Assembly: GCF_001039355.2 (NCBI RefSeq)
Contig: NW_019775524.1
Location: 1,063,189-1,106,525, forward strand
Length of the DNA stretch: 43,337 nucleotides
Origin: Lingula anatina
Taxonomy: Eukaryota > Brachiopoda > Lingulata > Lingulida > Lingulidae
Reading direction: 5' to 3'
Part shown: piece after piece, positions 21,701 to 30,058 of the stretch
Layout of the letters: the number at the start of each line of letters is the position of its first letter
Position numbering within the stretch: the stretch's first letter is position 1
Notes under the pieces: generated by a model
Told to the model about the DNA's origin: nothing
The model's input: only the letters and a program-made list of their open reading frames with translations
Database searches by the model: none
Made by a program: the position numbers and the translations under genes

Positions 21701-23228
21701 AAGTAAGAACTTCCATTAGTTATAAACAGTATAGCCAGTTCGAAGTCGAAGAAAGTACAAGGTTAAATTTTTTTTTTTTTTTAAATTTATTTAGACTGAG
21801 TTATGCATTTAAAAACCAAATGTCATTTTAACATTAGCACGTGAAGCAGAATTTGGTACACAACATCTCATCTCCTCGAAAGATGTTAGAAAATACTTAG
21901 ACAAAATATGGCTTATGTCGACCAATAGCTACGTCATTCTATATTAGACGCTATACAAAATCTTTCAGCTGAATTCAAATTTAGACAAATCTAGAACTCT
22001 CTGTCTTTGAACATTTTTATCTTATTTTATAGTCTAACGATCCTGTGGTCATGGTTTTATATGATTTTCATTGAAATTCCAGGGGATTTTCTTGTGAGTG
22101 TAACACGTACGGACCCTGGACCGGAGAACTCTGTGACGTAGACAGGTGCAACAGCATGGGATTCCCCTGCCAAAATGGAGGCTCTTGCATGTGGAACGGC
22201 AACGATGGATTTATTTGCAAATGCGGGCCAGGTATGTGGTTCTGAATACAACATATAAGAAATCTGATGTTTTTTGTGATATATTGATTAAATTCATATG
22301 CGTTACTGGCGACGCCATTTGAAATATTTTCCAATCCGAAAAGGCCCATAGTGGCTGATAGACTATTTCTGTTTGTCTTGTATGTGCCTTGTAATGTTAT
22401 TGGCAGTGTTCTGAGATAACACCGAGGAGTTTGGCATTGACCTATTACATCAGTGCTGCCGGTCAAGTTGAACTATGTGGAACAGCTAAAACTAGTGCAA
22501 TTAAATATGGACATGTAAAACATGAAACCTCCATATCAGTAGATTCGAGCGTGAAATTAACGATTTTCAATAGTGACGCATTTTGCAATAAAGAAATAAT
22601 TAAATTAAACCATTCCTATAGAGATTGACGGTATTGGGGAGTATAATTGTGGTAGCTGAGATCCAACAGAATACGTACGATAACTGAAAAAAGACAAGCT
22701 TGGTTAATGGACTAAAACGAGTTTTTTATTCATATTTTGTATTTGAAGGTATGTAATTCTAGGGATTCAACTAACACTAATTGCCTACAGGCAAAATTTA
22801 AACGTTATTCACACTTTTTGGTCCTTAAACATTCTCTATAAAAAACATCATAGGGCGATGTGGAAGATACTTCTTATTTGAAGTTTCACTCTCGTTGAAT
22901 AGTTTCTGGTCATAATTTTTATTATGATTATTATGATAGTTGGAAAGTTTGATTGCGTTAGTCATTGTCATTGTTCCTGATTTATTTATTTGTAGCGTTG
23001 CAGCTCATTCAGTTAAAATACTCACGCACAGGGTCGTCATTGTGTAATACTGTAACATCATAAACCTCCCCGTGTTCTTCAGGGTACCAAGGCAAGGACT
23101 GCGGCGTGGACATTAACGAGTGTGATAGCTGGCCTTGTTGGAACGGCGTCTGCGTCGACCTGGTCAACGGATACAAGTGCAACTGCGACCCTGGGTACAC
23201 CGGCGTGAACTGTGACCAAGGTCCTTAG
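4278..23228 (+). CDS. Secreted mosaic protein: FAMeT-VWA-H-lectin x2-VWD-Thr linker-C8-TIL-EGF x5
   Basis: A complete 22-exon gene, about 1,248 residues. Exons: 4278-4353, 7155-7306, 9581-9737, 9924-10070, 11231-11520, 11866-11991, 12375-12528, 13159-13337, 14020-14209, 14654-14809, 15676-15783, 16134-16204, 16523-16696, 17363-17586, 18479-18583, 18811-19364, 19654-19862, 20391-20580, 20998-21093, 21609-21702, 22083-22231, 23083-23228. Every junction is GT-AG and in phase; the total is 3,747 nt. Exon 1 gives a signal peptide (MASLKILLVWASTLMLGVYG, cut near residue 20). No transmembrane helix or GPI-like tail follows, so the product is predicted to be secreted and soluble or matrix-bound. Lectin, VWA, VWD and EGF modules all suggest extracellular binding and polymer formation: mucus, adhesive, shell or cuticle matrix, or recognition. 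The exact role is not readable from sequence. Confidence 0.9.
4953..5095. mobile_element. Foldback element, partial copy (family F1)
   Basis: Contains the right-arm sequence ending in CGAGAAACCCCTCGGAGATGG and an imperfect left arm around ATCTGGCACGCCTAC / GGCTTGCCAGACATC. It matches the better copy at 23240-23462. It lies in intron 1 and does not code. Confidence 0.6.
5779..6021. mobile_element. MITE with TTAGGGTGCGTTCAC-type ends
   Basis: Left end TTAGGGTGCGTTCACAATG and right end, read on the other strand, TTAAGGCCACGTTCCCAAAG; both continue into GAAACTATCG. This gives imperfect inverted ends over about 28 bases. It is about 243 bp, non-coding and in intron 1. Confidence 0.6.
6721..6862. 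mobile_element. Short MITE with perfect 19-bp ends
   Basis: CCTACCCTCTATCAGGGCC at 6721-6739 is the exact reverse complement of 6844-6862. The element is 142 bp and lies in intron 1. No ORF. Confidence 0.8.
7436..7465. repeat. Near-perfect 14-bp palindrome
   Basis: TATGTACAGACACA (7436-7449) and its complement at 7452-7465 are separated by GA. It sits at the left edge of the tandem array in intron 2, followed by a CGTCGTCGC triplet run (about 7478-7511), and may mark the border of a repeat family. Confidence 0.85.
7515..8245. repeat. Tandem array of a ~150-165-bp AT-rich unit in intron 2
   Basis: About five diverged units, each with a core such as CTTACAGAACTGATGAATAT, then CAGGTCAAGTTCGAAAATC and TTTTCAGCATATATGCA. 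Units begin near 7515, 7680, 7785 (partial), 7930 and 8095. The array keeps an open frame of 146 codons (7835-8275) only because units share length; there is no sign it is a gene. Confidence 0.8.
8630..9185. repeat. Direct duplication of a ~200-bp repeat in intron 2
   Basis: The block at about 8630-8830 (TTGGCATTTTCAAG, CTTGAAGTTCCA, GTCACATTTTCTGAA, GGTCATTATGCTGTTAA, GATGACCATT) recurs at about 8965-9165 with scattered changes. Non-coding. Confidence 0.75.
10300..10643 (+). mobile_element. TTAA-flanked MITE, copy 2
   Basis: 344 bp, same orientation and inverted ends as the copy at 2827, flanked by TTAA. It lies in the intron before the VWA exons. Confidence 0.85.
11580..11630. repeat. (TTA)n microsatellite
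   Basis: About 15 uninterrupted TTA/ATT units in the intron between VWA exons 5 and 6. Confidence 0.95.
12016..12037. repeat. Poly-C tract
   Basis: A long C run shortly after the donor of exon 6; intronic. Confidence 0.9.
12741..12770. repeat. (TC)n microsatellite
   Basis: About 13 CT units in the intron between exons 7 and 8. Confidence 0.95.
13159..14209 (+). other. Exons 8-9: first H-type-lectin-like module
   Basis: Residues about 368-490. The core reads IDVDFPMNFTEKPYVQAHVKGH followed by TKIVDVTPTGFKVEVKR, the F-P-V strand and the tGF-v-v strand of the H-type lectin family (snail agglutinin, discoidin C-terminal domain). It ends LEYVAYLG where the family has a W-A-like strand. Galactose/GalNAc binding is known for some family members. 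The sugar-binding residues cannot be assigned here by eye. The exon break falls after PYVQ in phase 0. Confidence 0.6.
14654..15783 (+). other. Exons 10-11: second H-type-lectin-like module
   Basis: Residues about 491-578. The pattern repeats the first module: VIKVTFPNAFTIPPLVNFKV, then GKIIKVTKTGFEIEVTKS, then VDLIWEAELG. The WEA strand is the clearer match to the family end. The intron sits in a different place from that of module 1 (phase 1, after EQYK). An alternative phase-compatible exon lies in this intron at 15059-15165. Confidence 0.6.
15059..15165 (+). other. Candidate alternative terminal exon inside the second lectin module
   Basis: A good acceptor (gttcttttgacag) ends at 15058. 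Joined to the exon 10 donor at 14809 (phase 1) it reads VYNLTFNTSQAKKSLADIT and on to EEVEYFI, then TAA at 15163-15165. It is phase-compatible and mutually exclusive with exon 11 at 15676. Use would truncate the protein to about 578 residues and remove VWD, C8, TIL and EGF. It has no clear similarity to the lectin strand it would replace, so it could also be a chance open stretch. Confidence 0.35.
16134..17586 (+). other. Exons 12-14: von Willebrand factor D (VWD) domain
   Basis: Residues about 579-735. It starts CTCRAVGDPHFQTCDGQQ, continues IHFQGTCTYVMAAVC and ends with LCGICGNFDGNKGNDLR, the classic GDPH and CGxCGN motifs of mucins and VWF. The usual aromatic/F before DG is a cysteine here (TCDG). 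The CGIC motif resembles the disulphide-exchange site linked to multimerisation in VWF and gel-forming mucins. The aspartate-rich loop DGNKGND fits the Ca-binding loop. Confidence 0.93.
17866..18213 (-). mobile_element. TTAA-flanked MITE, copy 3 (inverted)
   Basis: 348 bp, reverse orientation relative to the copies at 2827 and 10300, flanked by TTAA, in the intron after the VWD exons. Internal sequence is highly similar to the other two, which suggests recent activity. Confidence 0.85.
18479..19364 (+). other. Exons 15-16: VWD-C8 linker with mucin-like Thr stretch, then C8 domain
   Basis: Exon 15 gives a short acidic linker (KYDMVGNSWETYDQSGDPR). Exon 16 encodes about 75 residues dominated by Thr with Pro (roughly residues 784-858), a probable O-glycosylated mucin-like rod built on a degenerate ACA/ACT minisatellite. 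The C8 cysteine module follows (about residues 861-954: YCSNSKYY, ICGFTD, EKCVSYG, VSCESDACAAM, YACDILEFLAQEC). In most proteins C8 directly follows VWD, so the Thr rod between them is unusual. Confidence 0.88.
19654..19862 (+). other. Exon 17: TIL (trypsin-inhibitor-like) cysteine-rich domain
   Basis: Residues about 955-1024. Starts PKKCDSDKEYQTNVTECQPAC and includes SCVCKPGTILDGTDCIQPANC, the standard TIL spacing following C8. It completes the VWD-C8-TIL assembly. Confidence 0.85.
20391..23228 (+). other. Exons 18-22: five EGF modules and C-terminus
   Basis: Residues about 1025-1248. EGF1 ends CVCLPGYTGDGYSC. EGF2 is DPCKSYPCQNNGTC with ICAPGYSGEFC. EGF3 is NPCDTNPCKNGGIC with ECNTYGPWTGELC. 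EGF4 is FPCQNGGSC with KCGPGYQGKDC. EGF5 begins DINECDSWPCWNGVC, a calcium-binding-type start, and ends PGYTGVNC. The chain stops shortly after with TAG at 23226-23228. EGF2-5 are each split inside the module by phase 1 or phase 2 introns. Confidence 0.92.
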
Positions 23229-23239
23229 GGACCAGACCC

Positions 23240-23462
23240 TAACGTACTAGCCGTGGATCGATCTAACTCCTAAGGGATTCTCGCTAAATTGCAATCAACT
23301 TAAGCGGCTTAGATGTCTGTCACGCCTACTGAAGCTGCTAGAGGGTAATTAATTATCGTTTAGCAGCCTCAGTAGGCGTGCCAGACATCTTAGCCGCTTA
23401 AGCTGAAAGCAATTTAACGAGAGACCCCTCGGAGATAGATCGATCTTGGAACCTAGTCTTAG
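23240..23462. mobile_element. Foldback element (family F1) in the 3' UTR
   Basis: Two arms of about 100 bp meet near 23345: the left arm (GATCGATCTAACTCC, then CTTAAGCGGCTTAGATGTCTG, then CACGCCTACTGAAGCTGCTA) is complemented by the right arm. It begins about 12 bases after the stop codon of the mosaic gene, so the mRNA would carry a long stem there. Related copies are at 4953-5095 and 31309-31531. Confidence 0.75.
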
Positions 23463-24148
23463 AGTTTAAGTGGCGGCTTTAAGACGCAACATTGAAATTA
23501 TTCGTTATTTGCTCTCTCTTCGATAATCGACCTGTAGTATAGGGTAGATGATTCGTGATGTGCTTTTTAAAAATCGTTATATTTTTCCTCTACGTGTTGA
23601 AATTGATCTGCAGCAAAAAAAAAAAAAAAGTTTTTATAATGGAACAAATTTGGCTTTTTCTTTTCATTTTCTTGTTCATTTTTTTAGTCTTACTTGAAAA
23701 CCCAATTCCGTAACAAACCAGGGGATTTACACTGACGTTTTTGCTATTTGCTTTGCTGGCTTTAGAATTAAGTTGTTATTTCAACAATTAACATCAGAAC
23801 TGCGTTTCATGATTTAGAAATTTATCTGTGGAATTTATCTCGAAAAGTACACCAGAAAGTGTCCATTTGTTTGATTGTTTATACATTTTCACAAAAAGGA
23901 CTGTTTTCAATATATTTGTTTTACATGGTTACACCAAATGCTATTGTTTTCAATGAAGTATCTTGCTAAACATAAACAAATCACCTATTGTATTTTGTTT
24001 AACATGGTTACACAATGAAGTATCTTGCTAAACATATTGTACTCAAGGAATACGCTTCGATTTTGCAATGAACTAAATAAACCAGTGCCCACGGAAACAC
24101 TATTATTGGTGTTGATTTCATTTTTATTTCTATTCGAACTCCAGTGTC

Positions 24149-24193
<45 letters not shown>

Positions 24194-27100
24194 ACGTGTA
24201 CACGTGCGCACCAGGCCCATAGCCAGCAATTACAAAAGGTAAAAGGGGGGTTCTTTTCAGAAAATGTGGATCTTTTTTTTTTTTTTCATGAAACCTTAGT
24301 TTACCTAGATCAAATTTACCCAGAGTAGACCTTTTCCCAGCAGAAAGCCCCCCCCCCCCCCCACACACACACACACACACTGGCTACGGGCCTGTGCGAA
24401 CACGTGTGCCAACGTCGGGGCCCTCTATTACACCTCTTTGAGCACCACTAAGCACCTCGCGAACACAAGTATTGAATACCGACCAAACACAAACATTATG
24501 CCGTCGTTCACAAATATTGATTATTGTGATTCCTAATTTATCCAACCATTGTGTCACCCGCCTTAAGTAGACTTTTAACAGCACAACCGTGACATAAAAC
24601 TCTGGACAATACATGCATCTGTTGTATAACATTTATTAGCATGGCCCGGAATGTGGACAATCGACTCCATTTTGTACCGCAAAGGCAATTTTTTTACTGA
24701 ACTGGGGGCGTGAAAACCGCACAATACATGACCGTGTTTTCAGTGCATTTCTTTGCGGCCCGAACCATGGATCTTTACTCATGTTGATGAATGGACCAAC
24801 AGCCCATTGACCTCGCTGAGTCTTTTTCTACTTGGAAAAGATGGGCCAATTCAATTAACCTAATCGCCGTCTTAATAATAACCATAGAAGATTGCAACCA
24901 AACTGGCGGATACACAGCATGTTTTCCAGGTGATACACCTCCGATTGGTCCTGTTTAGAAAGGCTTGCCATACACGGTTTTATACATTATGCTAATGCTT
25001 TTGCAGTGAATTCCGTTATGCGGCCAACAAATCAATGGAATGCTGAACTATCAATACTTGCGACAGGTAAGTGAACCGATCGATCGAGTCTGAGGATTTA
25101 CCTGAGCGGAGGAATGTGAACGATTAATCACTTCCTGAACAAGTTAGCGTTGTGGGCGTGCCCAGTCGGTATCAAATTTACCGTACATTGTAACAGTCAG
25201 TTAAGTCCGGTGTCACGAAGGGAGTATGTAATTCTCAACCCTGCTTGAAATTACGGCTAATTAGGGTCTTGACTATTAAGTTCATTAAGGAACCTTTACA
25301 GGGGCAGTTTCATGGTGGGAGAGAGGTGAGTACACGTTTGTATTTACAGTGTGTCGTATGTCTCTTGGTCAATACAATGAATGTCTTTATTTATATATAA
25401 ATGCCCGACAGAGAGAGAGAGAGAGAGAGGGGGGGAGATAGATAAGAGATGTGTGTGTGTGTGTGTGTGTGAGTGCGAGAGAGAGCGATTCACACGGTAA
25501 TGTAACAAATGAATATTCCGTCGTAACTGCCGGAGAGCTGAAGGCGTATTCGCCTCACACTCAGTTTATGAGATTGTATCAAAATAAACGACAGCACTAT
25601 CGCTGTGAGTTAAAAGATTCAACGCTTAGAAGTTACATTCATATAAAAGACGCCAACAGCATTGCTAAAGGGATCTGAGACTCAAAACATATCACTGTTC
25701 ACAGGATTAGATATTGTTTTATCTGGGTATTAGCACCCAGTTTAACAGAATAACTTGACATAAATACTGCAAGTGGTATTAGTTAGTTTATTTAAGGGGT
25801 TGTATTCAAAATAAACTCTGTTTTTTAAGGGGCTGTTTTTTTTTTTCATTGGCAAGAATTGTTTTGATAAATATAATTTTATATCTGTGCTACACACCTT
25901 TTTTCCAAACCGTCTCACGTGCCGTCGTGTCATAACAGGAGTCAATATCCAGCTTTTTCTGTAACTCAGGGTGTCTGGACCCAACCTGCCCAGACTGAGA
26001 CTGCCTCTGTGGTGACGTGCTTCAGACCGATTTCCGTTCCAATATAGCCCTCGTGTGAACGCGGCTTCAGTCACCTCAGATAAAATTTACATTGTTCTTG
26101 GTGGCTGCACGTCAACGGGTTGATAGCTGTCCTGCATAAGGACATAAAATAAGCGTTAAATCTTTGTATAGCAAATAAATTTCCCCTTGATTGCCAAGGC
26201 ACACCCTATCCAAATCCATAGAGATTACAGTATGTACCCGTTTTCGAGTTTTCGAGCTACAATGTTTACCGTCTGTTCAAGTGCACCACTCTTTCTAAGC
26301 ATATTTCGTCATTTATTTATGTTACAGGTCTTTCACGCGGACACCCGAAGTTATCTCGGACTTAATAATCACATTCCGGAAATGAGCAAAAGATGACCGG
26401 AGGCGGGTCATGTCCTGCAGCCACTAAAACGAGACCCTGCGGCGTCCACCTTGTAACTATGAATATACAGGTGAGATAGCATCGGTAGAAAGCTGACAGG
26501 AAAACAGCGATCGGGTGATAAAGGTGACAATATACACAGTCGCGTTGACGCGTGGAGCTGGAATCTATATTAAAAGCACACCTGACTGGCAGATCAAACT
26601 CCCACCCTGCTGGTGGTGACCACTGCCCAATGTCCGTCATACGCGTCCACTTAAAACAGGTACTCATTCAGGTGTGATTTGTGCGGGTTTCTGTGTCATA
26701 CGTGACTCACTTGTTGAGACACTACAGAGAATTGAGAGCTCGCAGGATCAAATAGCAAGGTAACTAGAATTTGCTCTGTTTGGATGCTGTAATAAACAGC
26801 TTGATTTTAGTGACTCAACGTCAGGGAGTCGACAGCACAGCGAGTTAATTGATCTTCTGATCTCCAACGCACTCGTGCAGTTAACACTAGACTGGATTAG
26901 AGGTGCGTTTCTTTGGGGATAAAGGCTGTGAATTTGGAGGATTCGACATACAACTTCTATTGTATTGAAAAGGCATAGTAAGTCATATTTGAAGGATCCA
27001 GTAAAAACATCACAGGCATTCGATAAATGCTTATTTCACAGAATTATACGCCTTGACATAACTGTGACGACAGTTCCACAATTTATTATATTACGTGATT

Positions 27101-27326
27101 TGTGTTGCAATGAACGAAGTTTCTGTGGAGATTTATAATGGAAGGAGGTTTAAAACAATTGAAATTGTGTGGACGTGATAAAAGAAGAACTGGAGACTAA
27201 GCCTCTTTCCTAATTTGAGAGAAATGATATATATCATCTTAAGTGTTTTTATTAATCTGAACAAGCACAGTATTTCCTTATAATATTAGTCAGTCTTATC
27301 AACACGTGCCGCGTGTCTCTGCCACC
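23463..27326. other. Intergenic region between the mosaic gene and the NHL gene
   Basis: No convincing exon is seen. An AATAAA at 24076-24081 may end the mosaic gene transcript (3' UTR about 850 bases). A short direct repeat (GTTACAC, then AATGAAGTATCTTGCTAAACA) occurs near 23930 and 24008. Microsatellites: (TC)n-(AC)n about 24149-24195, C-run plus (CA)n about 24348-24380, (GA)n-(GT)n about 25409-25472. A MITE is at 24212-24394. Sequence ending GTGTGAACGCGGCTTCAG near 26070 resembles a MITE end. Confidence 0.5.
24212..24394. mobile_element. MITE with CAGGCCCATAGCCAG-type ends
   Basis: CAGGCCCATAGCCAG at 24212-24226 faces CTGGCTACGGGCCTG at 24380-24394 (14 of 15 complementary). It is about 183 bp, non-coding, and flanked by CA-rich microsatellite DNA on both sides. 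Confidence 0.65.
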
Positions 27327-28184
27327 ATGTGGACAGGATCAAAAAAGATCAAAATTCTTCATAAATTTCACGCCAGCTGTGACAGCGACATTGCAGAGCC
27401 ACACATCACCGACTGTGTGGTCAACCCAGAAAATGGCGAACTGGCCGTAGTTGACCAACGCAACAAAGTAGTCAAGCTGTACGCCCTAAAAACTGGACAG
27501 CACGTTGGGTCCTTCGGCCACGACGCGTATCCAAGATTAAAAGCACCATGGTCCATATCAGCCTTTGAGGACGGTCGTTACGCTGTATCTGACGTGCGTA
27601 CTTCCAGCGTGAAAATATTCTCCCACGATGGACGTTTTGAGCGTAACATCAGCCATGGACGTCTTTCCCATCCCAGAGGCATCGCCGTCAGTTTACGTGG
27701 GTATTTCGCCATCACGGATTCCCCGCCTCTAGCCGAGAAACAGCGCGTGCATATCTTTGACAGAGACGGCGTTCTCCTACAGACAATTCCAGGCCCAGAA
27801 ATACGTAACAGCACGTTCCAGAGGCCCCTTCACGTCGCCATAGACGAACGTCACAACACCGTCGCCGTTCTGGATGCGCTGGAATCGTGTGTAAAAGCGT
27901 ACGACCTCAACGGGAGACCAATATTTCAATATGGCAGTTACGGAAGTGATGAGCAACAATTAGCCAGCCCCACTGGGATTTGTTCTGATAAAAGCGGGAA
28001 CTTTTTTGTTGCCGATTTTGCAAATCATCGGGTCCATGTTGTGCGAGCTGGAATACACATTGACTATGCTGCGGGAAAGGCTGACGGGGTGAGATATCCC
28101 GCGGCGGTGACGACGTCACGTGATTATAATCTCGTGATTTGTGATCAAGGGGGCGTGGTTAGGGTGTTTGAAATGCGACGGTGA
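27327..28184 (+). CDS. NHL-repeat six-bladed beta-propeller protein
   Basis: A single uninterrupted ORF of 285 residues. The start ATG at 27327 is in a perfect Kozak context (GCCACCATGT); the open frame extends a few codons upstream but has no other ATG. Six NHL blades are visible: TDCVVNPENGELAVVDQRN, APWSISAFEDGRYAVSD, HPRGIAVSLRGYFAITD, RPLHVAIDERHNTVAVLD, SPTGICSDKSGNFFVADF and YPAAVTTSRDYNLVICD. This resembles the C-terminal propeller of TRIM2/3/32/71 and Brat, which bind RNA or protein partners. No RING, B-box or coiled coil precedes it here, so it looks like a stand-alone NHL protein, probably cytoplasmic. It could be a 3' exon of a longer gene, but the Kozak start argues against that. 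Confidence 0.88.
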   Translation: MWTGSKKIKILHKFHASCDSDIAEPHITDCVVNPENGELAVVDQRNKVVKLYALKTGQHVGSFGHDAYPRLKAPWSISAFEDGRYAVSDVRTSSVKIFSHDGRFERNISHGRLSHPRGIAVSLRGYFAITDSPPLAEKQRVHIFDRDGVLLQTIPGPEIRNSTFQRPLHVAIDERHNTVAVLDALESCVKAYDLNGRPIFQYGSYGSDEQQLASPTGICSDKSGNFFVADFANHRVHVVRAGIHIDYAAGKADGVRYPAAVTTSRDYNLVICDQGGVVRVFEMRR

Positions 28185-28214
28185 CGTCGTAGTGCTATAC
28201 AGTAGGCCTACAAA

Positions 28215-28220
28215 AATAAA
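28215..28220 (+). terminator. Polyadenylation signal of the NHL gene
   Basis: AATAAA lies 30 bases after the stop at 28184. Confidence 0.5.
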
Positions 28221-30058
28221 TTCCACGGATTCTGTATGGAAATTTACATTTTGATCTAGGTTTGTGGATAATACTTGTAGATTTGACAAACCTCTTTCTC
28301 TCTCATGTTGATAAATTCTGAGAATTTGTACCAGTACGCATTTCATACCGGACATAGAAGCAACGCTTAATTTCCGATTCCAATTTCAATTAACTGTAAC
28401 TCATTGACGTTAAAGACCAAAGCATATGGAAATAACGCGTTTATGGTTATCATTTTGATTTTATCGTATTTTTATCAAACACACCAATCCAAAGGTATGT
28501 TAAAATTTTATCTTAGTATTCATGTGTGGTTGGTTAATGTTTCCTGTGAAGTCTTTGATATATGTCTATCTTCATCAGCATCATGTACAAATATTGTTAC
28601 CACTGATCAATTTTACATGTCATTTTTACATCTTTATTCATTTGTGTAAATAATTGCAATTGCAAAACATTATAAACATGACAATTCTGTATAAACATCC
28701 ATATGAAAATATACCTGAATAGGTTTTCTTTGAATATTTATAAAGCTAAATGCTAATATAAAGCTAAAAGTAAATGTTAATCACAAACATCATCAAAATG
28801 CGACAACAAAAAGGAAGCGCTTGGTTTAGAAGATATAACAGTTAGAGGGGAAATTGCGTTTATATCTGTGTTAAATGTACTTATTAAATTATTGAATTTC
28901 TCAACATACATAGGTTTTAGTTGCCTTTAAAAACACTTTTAGACAAAATAAAAATGTGATCCACTGGCATCTGTTAACATCGATGTCCATTGGTCAAATG
29001 ATTTCCCTTGCTGAATGGTATCCTGTAGTAAAATAATAAAAACAAATCAACATGGTAGTTATGAAATGGGCAGTTAATACCGCAACACTCCTTCCCAATA
29101 CGGTCCTCTTTACAACATGGCTACACATGCTAAATATTCTAAATAGCTACAAGTGTTATTTACAAAACGGTTCATTGCAGTATTTAATAAACAACGTATC
29201 TATGTGTTTTGAGAAGTGTAATGTTGGCTAAGCCACTTCTCCCACCCCTTTACTCAATATTTTAACCATGCCTGTCTTAAGCTCACGTACATGTATACTT
29301 AAATAAATGATCTACATATCTCGTACTAGGGTAAACCCAGACAACCGATGTCCAATTATAGTACTAAATGTCTGCCGTTATCCCCTCTCCCTGTCTATAT
29401 TTTTCCCAATTCAACGTTTACCCCCCCCCCCCTCCACCAGTTGCTCTATATTCAATCAACAAGGCAATTGTGTTAGTTGAGATGCGCCCTTAGCCATAAG
29501 CTGTGCGTTCAATGATTTAATGCGTGGTGTCCCTATCGTCAAGAAGGTTCCATAACATACCTTCATTTTGGATCGTTTTCTGCAAAACAGTCAAAATTCC
29601 AATTCATCGCTACAAAAGATAAAAATAAGAAAAACTGTTTATTCATATAAAGTATGAATTCTCTGAGCTATCTTTACCAAAATAAAACTTTTGCCTGCAA
29701 TCAGAACAGGAGTAACAGATACACGGATCAAATATGGCTGACCCACATAAAAGCAATGCTGACTAGTTCCCTGATGGTATCCCCGCCTCCACACGCGCCA
29801 TCCCTGCAGGGGCCTGGCAAGTAAACCTCGGAGCCGAGATTTAATCCGTTTTAAGTCACGCGTGAAGGCGGGGTGATGGTCAGAGGATTAGGCGGCTTGC
29901 TTTTAAGTGGGGTCGGCCTCATTTAGTCCGCGGATCATCCGTTCTGAATGCGCCCTTTAGCTTCTTAAAAGCGATCATGAAATTTACGAGCTATAAAAAA
30001 ATTATAAAACACGAAGAAACAAAATAAAAGTTACTAAATTTAAGAAACATATTGCGTC
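28221..30058. other. Intergenic region between convergent NHL and F-BAR genes
   Basis: AT-rich with a C-run at about 29420-29432. The stretch 29880-29960 (GATTAGGCGGCTTGC, then TTCTGAATGCGCCC) resembles the element at 41983-42236 and may be a decayed relative. No exon seen. Confidence 0.45.

Noticed and set aside
25451-25678. 75-codon ORF starting in a GT microsatellite
   Set aside because: Start lies in repeat translation; remainder has no recognised motif, splice context or Kozak signal.
23463-27326. Possible RING or B-box exons for a TRIM protein upstream of the NHL ORF
   Set aside because: No cysteine/histidine zinc-finger pattern found on the plus strand in this interval.
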